In this document: positions 1-7,107 of the stretch, piece after piece | Layout of the letters: the number at the start of each line of letters is the position of its first letter | Numbering within the stretch: the stretch's first letter is position 1 | Assembly: GCA_014763515.1 (NCBI GenBank) | Contig: JACXVH010000057.1 | Coordinates: 1 to 11,014, forward strand | Reading direction: 5' to 3' | From: Flavobacteriaceae bacterium | GTDB lineage: Bacteria > Bacteroidota > Bacteroidia > Flavobacteriales > Flavobacteriaceae | Length of the DNA stretch: 11,014 nt | Translations under genes and position numbers: made by a program | Notes under the pieces: model-generated | What the model was told of the DNA's origin: nothing | The model's input: only the letters and a program-made list of their open reading frames with translations | The model's database searches: none

Positions 1-530
1 GTTATGTTTCCTTCATAAAGTGCGTTTCTAATTTTGGTAGAACTTATTGTTACATCATTTATTTCTTCAGCAGAAATTTGTTCAACTTCGAAATCATAAA
101 TTTTACCAAATTCAATAAGATCATCAATAGTAGCAGTTCTATTTCTTCCAAATCGATGGTCGTAACCAATGATAATTTTTTTAATATTCAGTTTGTCAAC
201 TAAAATATTTTTAACAAAATCTTCAGCAGTTAATCTTGAAAATTCGTTATCAAACGGATGTATAATTAAATTTTGAATCCCAATTTTATTTAATAACTCA
301 GATTTTTCAGGAATGGTGTTCAATAGCTTTATATCATTGTCTTTTTGCAAAACCATTCTTGGATGTGGGAAGAATGTTAATACTAAACTTTCTAAGTTTC
401 TCTCGTTCGCTTGCTTTACGAGTTTGCCTAATATTACTTTATGTCCTAAATGAACTCCATCAAAAGTTCCTAGCGTTAAGATGCTATTTTTTTCGCTTTT
501 AAAGTCCTGAAGGTTGTTGTAAATTTTCAA
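1..530 (-). CDS. ribF: Bifunctional riboflavin kinase/FAD synthetase, N-terminal part (3' end outside the window)
   Basis: RibF makes FMN from riboflavin and ATP, and then FAD from FMN and ATP, in the cytoplasm. The visible 176 codons cover the N-terminal FAD synthetase (nucleotidyltransferase) domain. Near residue 20 there is LTLGTFDGVHLGHK, the nucleotide-binding GxFDGxHxGH signature. It is followed by LTFFPHPRM, then IIGYDHRFGRNR, and near the edge ISSTKIRNAL, which matches the family's ISSTxIR motif. The frame is open and intact to the left edge; the C-terminal riboflavin kinase domain is not in the window. The start is taken as TTG at 530 (LKIYNNLQDF...), because no ATG lies before the conserved motif and family members begin at about this point. 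This start is inferred and could be a few codons off. A terminator separates the gene from the protease gene upstream, so it is probably transcribed on its own. Confidence 0.9.
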   Translation of the reverse strand, partial: MKIYNNLQDFKSEKNSILTLGTFDGVHLGHKVILGKLVKQANERNLESLVLTFFPHPRMVLQKDNDIKLLNTIPEKSELLNKIGIQNLIIHPFDNEFSRLTAEDFVKNILVDKLNIKKIIIGYDHRFGRNRTATIDDLIEFGKIYDFEVEQISAEEINDVTISSTKIRNALYEGNI

Positions 531-544
531 AAGGTAATTTTTTA

Positions 545-552
545 CAAAAATA
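545..552 (-). promoter_or_regulatory. Putative -7 box TATTTTTG for ribF
   Basis: This is an exact match to the Bacteroidota -7 consensus TAnnTTTG on the minus strand, 14 bases before the proposed TTG start. It would give a very short leader. A TTG at 577-575 lies about 22 bases upstream and could serve as the -33 element, but it is inside the terminator stem. The setting is T-rich, so chance matches are possible. Confidence 0.35.
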
Positions 553-563
553 AGAATATAAAA

Positions 564-593
564 AAAAAGAGAATCAATATTGATTCTCTTTTT
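564..593 (-). terminator. Rho-independent terminator behind the M43 protease gene
   Basis: This is a perfect 30-bp palindrome whose arm core is AGAGAATCAAT/ATTGATTCTCT (568-589), extended by A and T runs on both sides. On the minus strand the stem is followed directly by a run of T, as expected for an intrinsic terminator. It lies 18 bases after the protease stop codon. The symmetry means it could also work on the other strand. Confidence 0.85.
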
Positions 594-611
594 AAAATAT
601 TTAGTTGAAAT

Positions 612-3395
612 TTATTCTTTAATGAATTTTAAAGTTTTAGCTCCATTTTCTGTTTGTAATTTTATAAAATATACACCAGAAGCAAATCCAAAAGTATTAA
701 CTGTAAAATTAGAATTAGATGAATTCGATTTTACTACTGATTGACCTAAGTAGTTAATTACTTCATAAGATACTTTATTTCCTAATTCGCTTGGTACAGA
801 AACATTTAAAATGTTGTTTGTAGGGTTAGGATATAAAGAAATTGCATTTAAAGGACTGTATGTGTCAGATTTTAATGTTGCGTCTGTTCCAAAATAATAT
901 ACACCAGCTAAACCTGTTGGAGTAGTAGCAGTTAATTTAACGTTAGAACCAAATGATCCTAGTGAAGTTGCATAAGTACTTCCTTCTCCATCTTTAAATA
1001 CTTTTAAAGCTGATCTTGAGTTACCTGTTTCAGATTCCCAGCCAGCAATTTCAGCTTCTGTAAAATAGAATGTCATTGAGCTGCTTCCTGAAGCATTGTT
1101 TGTTGTAGGTGTAACTGTAAAAGTTTTAGACATAACTTTTAAATTATTAGCAGTATTTCCACCGTAATTTGTTGCAAAAGTAGAAACAGAAGTCGCACTT
1201 CTATTTACAACTACTGATGTACAACCATAGTTAAAATTGTCAGCCGTTGCATTTAACATAATGTTTCCATTTGAGCTGTCTACTGCATAAAAAGTTCCTG
1301 CTTGGTTAACTAAATTCATTGAATTAGTAGGAGCATTAATTTCTGTTTGAACATTAACTGTCCCAGAAACAGTTAATAAAACATCGTCTAACATAATCCA
1401 ATTCATGTCAAAAGTATTATGGTGTCTGAATACCAAATAAACTGTTTGTCCTGCATAAGAGGTTACGTCTACATTTATTTGAGCTCTACTTGCACCTGCA
1501 GCTAAAACAGAATTATTAATTACTGGTGTCACTGCATTTAAAGTTGATGTAGTGAAAGTTGAAGGATTTGTAGTCGTTAAATAAACTGAATAATGTTCGA
1601 GATGATATGGAGCTGATTGAGTTGTTCCAATCCAAAAACTTAAATTTGCTGTACCACCAGTTGGGATATTAAAAGGTGTTCCATTAAATAAAATATTATC
1701 AGGATTTAATCCAGTAGATGGTGAAATCCAAGATCTTGAAAAGGCAAAATTTGTGTCAAAACCAATGGTGTTTGTCGTTGCCCCTAATCCCCAATTGTAG
1801 GTGTCGCCATCTAAATCTTTTATGCTTCCAAGGTTTATTGTTGCGTTGTCAAAAGTTTCCTCAAAAGCAGTAATGTTTAAAGATGGATTGACTGCAGAGT
1901 CATCGTCAGAGATTGTTATATTTAATGTAGATTTACTAGCAATAACTGCACCATCACCACCATTTGCATTAAGATTCATGCCAATAGTTAATGTTTCATC
2001 TCCTTCAATAATTGCATCTTTAAAATAACGAATTGTTAAAATTTTATCAGCTGTAGATCCAGCATTAAAAGTTACGCTAGGAGTCATAATTTGGTAATCT
2101 ACATTATTTGTAGCTGTTCCTCCTGCATTTGTAAATGTTATTGTCGCATTTTGCGTTGGAGCCTTAATTATAGAAACTTTATAATCTACATCAAAAAAAG
2201 TTGTAGTACAATCAGTACCTTCGTTAACAGTACAATAATTTACATCAGGGTTGAAGTAAATACCAGCTGATGGAGCAGTTGCTCCATTTGAAGTGTTTAA
2301 AGTGTTTCTTCTAGGTGAGTTCGTCATTACAGCTACCATTCTTGCTTTTTGATCAGCAGTAAAAGTATCCATACAATAATCATCAGTATAATCCATGTAG
2401 TTTTGGATCATATCAACGCCAGGTGTTGTTGGGCAAGAATCCGTGCCAACTGGGCAACCAAAGTTTGGTGCATTAGCAGCAGGAGTATCCGCACAATAGT
2501 CTTTATTTGTTGCAGCGTTTGTTGCTGGGCATGTACTATTATCACCCCATATGTGACGTAGACCTAACCAATGACCAACTTCATGTGTCATTGTTCTTCC
2601 CAAATTATAAGTTGGGTTTAAGATAAATGTTCCATCGTCTAAATCAGTAGTTCCGAAAGCATCAAATGAAGCAACTACACCATCAGTATTTGCTGTAGTT
2701 GTACCAGCAGGAATTCCAGATAAACTTGAACCTACTGGGAATTGTGCATAGCCTAAAACACCATCCATATCTCCTCCAAAACGAACTGTCCACATGTTAA
2801 GGTATTTCGTAGGATCCCAAATAGTAGCAGCTTTAACTGCTTCAGTAGCAGCGTTGTCATAGCTGTCCGTTGTAGTTACAACCCTGTCAATACCATTCGT
2901 AGGGTTTCCAGACGGGTCTCTTTTGGCTAAAACAAAGTTTATTTCACAATCAACAGCTAAACCTGTTGTATTTGCACCACCATTTGTTCCTGCCATTCTT
3001 CTGTAATCCTCATTCATGACTTGGATTTGAGAAATAGCTTGTGCATCAGTAATGTTTTCACCAGTTCCTAAACAATCACCATTATGAATAATGTGTACTA
3101 CAACTGGAATATTGTAAATAGCCTGAGGAGCACGATTTGTTGATGAATTTTTACGCTTAATTTCTTCAACTAGAGGAGCAATCCAATTCTCAAATTCTTC
3201 TGTTGTTTGTCTATTAGGATACTTTGCTTTCAATAAGTTTTCATATTCCGTCGAATAACAACGAATTCTGTCGAAATGAGTAGAATTTTCTGAGGTCGTT
3301 TTTTTGCCAAATTTAACAGGTTGCGATTTTAAGCTTTGTGCACTTAAATTAAGACCTATTAGCAAAAAAAAACTCAATAAAGTAATTTTTTTCAT
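612..3395 (-). CDS. Secreted M43-family (pappalysin/cytophagalysin-type) zinc metalloprotease with T9SS sorting domain
   Basis: Predicted extracellular endopeptidase of 927 residues. Residues 1-19 form a Sec signal peptide (MKK, hydrophobic core, cleavage near LSA|Q). The catalytic domain lies at about 85-365. It has the metzincin zinc motif HEVGHWLGLRH (271-281; H271, H275 and H281 bind zinc, E272 is the base), a Met-turn NYMDY (332-336), and cysteines at 289, 301, 314, 321 and 341, as is typical of M43. Residues about 400-500 look like a Calx-beta repeat ending in ISDDD. Residues about 510-678 look like a jelly-roll adhesion module. Residues about 680-840 are a module I cannot name. The C-terminus (851-927) is a type A T9SS sorting domain with LYPNP (854-858), SGVYFIKL and a basic end. 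This route implies outer-membrane translocation and release or surface attachment. The substrate cannot be read from the sequence. It is transcribed away from the second protease gene and ends at a terminator. ATG at 3395 is the natural start because the signal peptide follows it directly. Confidence 0.93.
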   Translation of the reverse strand: MKKITLLSFFLLIGLNLSAQSLKSQPVKFGKKTTSENSTHFDRIRCYSTEYENLLKAKYPNRQTTEEFENWIAPLVEEIKRKNSSTNRAPQAIYNIPVVVHIIHNGDCLGTGENITDAQAISQIQVMNEDYRRMAGTNGGANTTGLAVDCEINFVLAKRDPSGNPTNGIDRVVTTTDSYDNAATEAVKAATIWDPTKYLNMWTVRFGGDMDGVLGYAQFPVGSSLSGIPAGTTTANTDGVVASFDAFGTTDLDDGTFILNPTYNLGRTMTHEVGHWLGLRHIWGDNSTCPATNAATNKDYCADTPAANAPNFGCPVGTDSCPTTPGVDMIQNYMDYTDDYCMDTFTADQKARMVAVMTNSPRRNTLNTSNGATAPSAGIYFNPDVNYCTVNEGTDCTTTFFDVDYKVSIIKAPTQNATITFTNAGGTATNNVDYQIMTPSVTFNAGSTADKILTIRYFKDAIIEGDETLTIGMNLNANGGDGAVIASKSTLNITISDDDSAVNPSLNITAFEETFDNATINLGSIKDLDGDTYNWGLGATTNTIGFDTNFAFSRSWISPSTGLNPDNILFNGTPFNIPTGGTANLSFWIGTTQSAPYHLEHYSVYLTTTNPSTFTTSTLNAVTPVINNSVLAAGASRAQINVDVTSYAGQTVYLVFRHHNTFDMNWIMLDDVLLTVSGTVNVQTEINAPTNSMNLVNQAGTFYAVDSSNGNIMLNATADNFNYGCTSVVVNRSATSVSTFATNYGGNTANNLKVMSKTFTVTPTTNNASGSSSMTFYFTEAEIAGWESETGNSRSALKVFKDGEGSTYATSLGSFGSNVKLTATTPTGLAGVYYFGTDATLKSDTYSPLNAISLYPNPTNNILNVSVPSELGNKVSYEVINYLGQSVVKSNSSNSNFTVNTFGFASGVYFIKLQTENGAKTLKFIKE

Positions 3396-3424
3396 AATTA
3401 AAATTTAATATAGGTTTAATATAG

Positions 3425-3432
3425 CAAATATA
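3425..3432 (-). promoter_or_regulatory. Putative -7 box TATATTTG for the M43 protease gene
   Basis: Exact TAnnTTTG match on the minus strand, 29 bases before the ATG at 3395. That gives a leader of roughly 20-25 bases. No clear -33 element is visible upstream. Confidence 0.5.
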
Positions 3433-3649
3433 TTATAAAAAATTTAAAAAAGTATATTTTCTTATTTTAATCAGAAATAAGCTCTATTTTTTATTAATAA
3501 AATTCATAATTAATAGTCTAAAAAGGAAAATTAAATCTTTCTGAAATGACTCTATAGTTTTGTATTACTTACTTTTTGCTTTGATTTTGAAGATTGAATA
3601 ATACAAATATTTTCAAATATGTTTTTTGTTAGAAAAAATTAAACAAGCT

Positions 3650-3675
3650 ATTAATTTTTTAAGATTAATTTTTTA
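3650..3675. repeat. 12-bp direct repeat ATTAATTTTTTA, two copies
   Basis: Two exact copies (3650-3661 and 3664-3675) start 14 bases apart, just upstream of the putative -7 box of the reprolysin-like protease gene. The position would suit an operator or an upstream element. The composition is so A+T-rich that chance is a real alternative. Confidence 0.3.
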
Positions 3676-3686
3676 TATTATTTTTT

Positions 3687-3694
3687 TATTTTTG
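3687..3694 (+). promoter_or_regulatory. Putative -7 box TATTTTTG for the reprolysin-like protease gene
   Basis: Exact TAnnTTTG match, 30 bases before the ATG at 3725. That matches the spacing of the box on the opposite strand for the M43 gene (29 bases). No convincing -33 element is seen in the T-rich sequence upstream. Confidence 0.5.
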
Positions 3695-3724
3695 TTAACT
3701 ATTTAATAACCAAATTATAACCTA

Positions 3725-6700
3725 ATGAAAAAATTATTACTAATTATCATTTTGTTTTCTATTAGTTTTTATGCTCAAGAAAGAAAATTATGGCATAAAA
3801 TAGAAAGTAAAAATGTAGAATTAAAAGAGAAAGTTCGGAGAGCGTCTACTCCTTCAGATTTTACTCTTTGGAATTTGAATCTAAATGATTTAAAATCTAA
3901 ATTATTAAATGCACCTGTAAGAGGAAATTTTTCAGGTAATTCAAATGTCATTATTGAATTGCCAAATGCAACAGGTCAGCTAGAAAAATTTAGAGTTTTA
4001 GAAACCCCAATAATGGAAGAAGGGTTGGCTCTAAAATTCCCAAACATTAAATCATATGTTGGTTTGGGTATTGATGATAAATCTGCAATTGCAAGATTTT
4101 CAGTTACTGAATTTGGGTTACACAGTATGACTTTGTCAACTGGAAAAAGTACCGCTTTTATTGATCCATATACAGAAGATAGAGAAAATTATATTGTATA
4201 CAATAGAGCTAGTTTAGGCGGAGATAATCAAGCATTTGAGTGTTTGACAGATGAAGAAGCTCATCTACCTAGTCTAGAAAATGATAGAAGAGACAATTTT
4301 TCAAACAGAGAAGATACAGACGATAAGAAATTAAGAACTTATCGTTTGGCACAATCTTGTACTGCTGAGTATGGAAATCTGTTTAGAGGAAATACTCTAG
4401 ACCCCATTGCTACTCAAAAGGCAAGAATTCAAGCACAAATGGCTATCACAATGACTCGAGTAAATGGTGTTTATGAAAACGACTTGGGAATTACTATGAT
4501 TTTTGTTGCTAATAACGATTTGATTATTTATTTAGGGGCAACAAATTCTGACCCTTGGACTAATGAATATAATGTAAGAACTGGAGAGACCATTGATGCT
4601 CAAATTGGTTTTAATAACTATGATATTGGACACAATTTTAACACTTCAGGCGGTGGTAATGCAGGTTGTATTGGTTGTGTTTGTAGCTCTGATAGTAATC
4701 CAAGTGGAGGGTTTCATAAAGGAACTGGAATGACTGGTAGATCTAATCCTACGGGCGATGCTTTTGATATTGATTATGTTGCCCATGAAATGGGACATCA
4801 GTTTGGAGGATTTCATACTCAAAGTAGTTCTAATTGTCGTTCTGGTAGTGGTTTAACGGAAGTTGAACCAGGTTCAGCATCAACAATTATGGGTTATGCA
4901 GGAATTTGTCCTGCAAATGTTCAAAATAATAGCGACGCTTATTTTGCGTATGTTAATATTAGAGATATTATGGAAAATGTGAAATTTGGTGTCAGTTCTT
5001 CATGTGCACAAATCACAAATATTTCAAATAATCCACCTACTGCTAATGCGGGTAGAGATTATGTAATTCCAAAATCTACAGCTTTCATGTTAGTTGGCGA
5101 AGGTTCAGATCCAGATGGGGATCCAATTACTTACACTTGGGAACAAAATGATCCTCAAAACCCAAATTCTACAGCAGCTCCAACTGCAACTAGAGCAGTA
5201 GGGCCAATGTTTAGGTCAATTTGGGGAACTTCTTCTCCGGTTCGTTATATGCCAAATATGACTACTGTTTTAACAGGTGCGACTTCAAATACTTGGGAAG
5301 TATGTCCTTCAGTTGCTCGTGATTTAAATTTTTCTTTAACGGTAAGAGATAATAATACAGGAATTGGTCAAATAGCTACAGATTTGATGAAAGTTACAGT
5401 AGACGGAGTTGCTGGTCCTTTTGTGGTTAATATTCCAAATACTGCGGTTTCTTGGCAAGCAGGAACTAATCAAACAGTTACATGGAATGTGGCTGGAACT
5501 GATGCAAATGGAGTTAATGCAAAATTTGTCGATATATTTTTGTCAACAAATGGAGGAACATCGTTTGATATTATGTTAGCAAGTAAGGTTCCAAATGATG
5601 GCTCAGAAACGATTACTGTTCCAAATATGGTTGGTACGTCTAATAGAATTATGGTTAAAGGATGGGACAATATCTTTTTTGATGTATCTAATACTAATTT
5701 TTCTATTACTGCGCCAGCGTCTACAATGTCTATAGCATTTAATGGTGTTGAAGGTGAACAGAATAAGTCAATTTGTCAAGGAAGTTCTATATCTTATCCA
5801 ATTGCCTACAAAGCACTAGGAGGTTTTGGAGGTACAACGACTTTTAGCGCGACAGGGAATCCTTTTGGAACAACAGTAACATTTAATCCAACTGCTATTT
5901 CAACAGACGGTGAAGTAACAATGACAATTTCAAACACAACAGGAATTACTCCTGGTTTATACAATGTTATTGTGACAGCTACTTCAGGGGCAGTAACGAA
6001 AACGGCTCCATTCTATCTAGATTTACTAGATGCTAATTTTGCATCTACCACTTTAACTTCACCAGCAAATAATGCTGTAGCTCAAAATACATCATTAACA
6101 CTTACATGGACAGCTCAAACTAATGCTACATTGTATGATGTTCAAGTTGCTACTGATAATAGTTTTACAAATATTGTGAGTTCAGGAACTGTAACGACAA
6201 ACAGTTATGCGCTTTCAGGTTTAACCCAAGGAACCATTTATTACTGGAGAGTTTTACCCAAAAATACTTCTTGTAGTGGTGTTTACAGTACAGAAAACAC
6301 ATTTACAACTGGTGTTGTTGATTGTCCTGGATCTGTTTCATCTACAAATGTTCCACTAACAATTGCAACAACGGCAAATGTTACTATTAATTCAACATTA
6401 AATATACCTACTGGTGGCACAATTAGTGATGTAAATATTACTATGAATGTTACGCATACTTGGATTAATGATTTAACAGCTACTTTAATTTCTCCTAGTG
6501 GTACTCAAGTAAAATTAATTCAACAGCAATGTTCGCCGAGTGCTTCAATTAATGATATAGTTGCAACTTTTGATGACTCTGGTTCTAGTGTGGTTTGTAG
6601 TAACAACCCAGGAATTTCAGGAACGGTTAAGCCATTAGAATTATTATCATCATTTAATGGTGAAAATTCAACAGGAAATTGGACCTTAAGAATTCTAGAT

Positions 6701-7036
6701 TCTTATAATGGAGACGGAGGTTCTTTAAATAGTTGGAGTTTAAATATTTGTACAGTGCAACCATTAAGTGCAGAGAATTTTGATAATTCAATATCTGATG
6801 TTTCTATTTATCCCAATCCAAATAATGGATCTTTCAATATACAAATGAATCTATTGGAGGAGAATACATCATTAAAAGTATTTGATATAAGAGGTAGGTT
6901 AATGGTAGATCGAAAAGTGAATGCTACAGGTTTAGTAAATGAAGTAGTTAATTTACAAAGTGCTCAATCAGGAATCTATTTAGTAACTATTGAAAACGGT
7001 TCTAAGAAAGTTACCAAGAAAATTGTTGTTGAATAA
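3725..7036 (+). CDS. Secreted reprolysin-like (M12B-type) zinc metalloprotease with P domain and T9SS sorting domain
   Basis: Predicted extracellular endopeptidase of 1103 residues. A signal peptide spans 1-17 (cleavage near FYA|Q). Residues about 18-203 form a propeptide, with the mature enzyme probably starting near LRTYRLA (203-209). The catalytic domain (about 205-430) carries HEMGHQFGGFH (354-364; H354, H358, H364 zinc ligands, E355 base) and the Met-turn region TIMGYAGIC (387-395, M389). Then come a PKD-like module with SDPDGDPITYTW (461-472), two Ig-like modules (about 561-770), a fibronectin type III domain (about 775-865, ending in YYWRVLPKN), and a P/proprotein-convertase-type domain (about 868-1012; HTWINDLTATLISPSGT, NWTLRILDSYNGDGGSLNSWSL). 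The type A T9SS sorting domain (about 1021-1103) has IYPNP (1028-1032) and SGIYLVTIENG. The gene stands alone between its own promoter box and a bidirectional terminator. Substrate unknown. Cys315, Cys318 and Cys320 just before the zinc helix are noteworthy. Confidence 0.93.
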   Translation: MKKLLLIIILFSISFYAQERKLWHKIESKNVELKEKVRRASTPSDFTLWNLNLNDLKSKLLNAPVRGNFSGNSNVIIELPNATGQLEKFRVLETPIMEEGLALKFPNIKSYVGLGIDDKSAIARFSVTEFGLHSMTLSTGKSTAFIDPYTEDRENYIVYNRASLGGDNQAFECLTDEEAHLPSLENDRRDNFSNREDTDDKKLRTYRLAQSCTAEYGNLFRGNTLDPIATQKARIQAQMAITMTRVNGVYENDLGITMIFVANNDLIIYLGATNSDPWTNEYNVRTGETIDAQIGFNNYDIGHNFNTSGGGNAGCIGCVCSSDSNPSGGFHKGTGMTGRSNPTGDAFDIDYVAHEMGHQFGGFHTQSSSNCRSGSGLTEVEPGSASTIMGYAGICPANVQNNSDAYFAYVNIRDIMENVKFGVSSSCAQITNISNNPPTANAGRDYVIPKSTAFMLVGEGSDPDGDPITYTWEQNDPQNPNSTAAPTATRAVGPMFRSIWGTSSPVRYMPNMTTVLTGATSNTWEVCPSVARDLNFSLTVRDNNTGIGQIATDLMKVTVDGVAGPFVVNIPNTAVSWQAGTNQTVTWNVAGTDANGVNAKFVDIFLSTNGGTSFDIMLASKVPNDGSETITVPNMVGTSNRIMVKGWDNIFFDVSNTNFSITAPASTMSIAFNGVEGEQNKSICQGSSISYPIAYKALGGFGGTTTFSATGNPFGTTVTFNPTAISTDGEVTMTISNTTGITPGLYNVIVTATSGAVTKTAPFYLDLLDANFASTTLTSPANNAVAQNTSLTLTWTAQTNATLYDVQVATDNSFTNIVSSGTVTTNSYALSGLTQGTIYYWRVLPKNTSCSGVYSTENTFTTGVVDCPGSVSSTNVPLTIATTANVTINSTLNIPTGGTISDVNITMNVTHTWINDLTATLISPSGTQVKLIQQQCSPSASINDIVATFDDSGSSVVCSNNPGISGTVKPLELLSSFNGENSTGNWTLRILDSYNGDGGSLNSWSLNICTVQPLSAENFDNSISDVSIYPNPNNGSFNIQMNLLEENTSLKVFDIRGRLMVDRKVNATGLVNEVVNLQSAQSGIYLVTIENGSKKVTKKIVVE

Positions 7037-7053
7037 TAACATAACAAGTAATG

Positions 7054-7093
7054 ATAAATAAAAAATCCCGCAATTGCGGGATTTTTTATTTAT
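7054..7093. terminator. Bidirectional rho-independent terminator, perfect 40-bp palindrome
   Basis: Two exactly complementary 20-base arms meet between 7073 and 7074. The G+C core is CCCGCAATTGCGGG (7067-7080), flanked by an A run on the left and a T run on the right, so each strand shows a stem followed by T-rich sequence. It sits 18 bases after the plus-strand protease stop and 15 bases from the end of the minus-strand acyltransferase, so it can serve both convergent genes. Confidence 0.93.
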
Positions 7094-7107
7094 AAGAATC
7101 TAAAAAA

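Larger units (their letters stand above)
3396..3724. promoter_or_regulatory. Divergent, A+T-rich intergenic promoter region between the two protease genes
   Basis: This 329-bp stretch separates two secreted protease genes that are transcribed away from each other. It holds one TAnnTTTG box for each direction (3425-3432 minus, 3687-3694 plus) and a 12-bp direct repeat near the plus-strand gene. I see no small ORF with coding character, no RNA gene and no riboswitch-like structure. Any shared regulator would have to bind here. Confidence 0.6.

Noticed and set aside
2349..2561. Open frame on the plus strand inside the M43 protease gene
   Set aside because: It is opposite a well-supported coding region that encodes the catalytic motif, and its own translation has no recognisable character.
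3555..3562. TAGTTTTG as a further -7 box on the plus strand
   Set aside because: It matches TAnnTTTG but is 163 bases from the next start codon; a closer box exists, and matches are expected by chance in T-rich DNA.
3396..3724. Small RNA gene, riboswitch or short peptide gene in the protease intergenic region
   Set aside because: No G+C-containing stems, conserved RNA-like elements or coding-like frame are visible; the region is uniformly A+T-rich.
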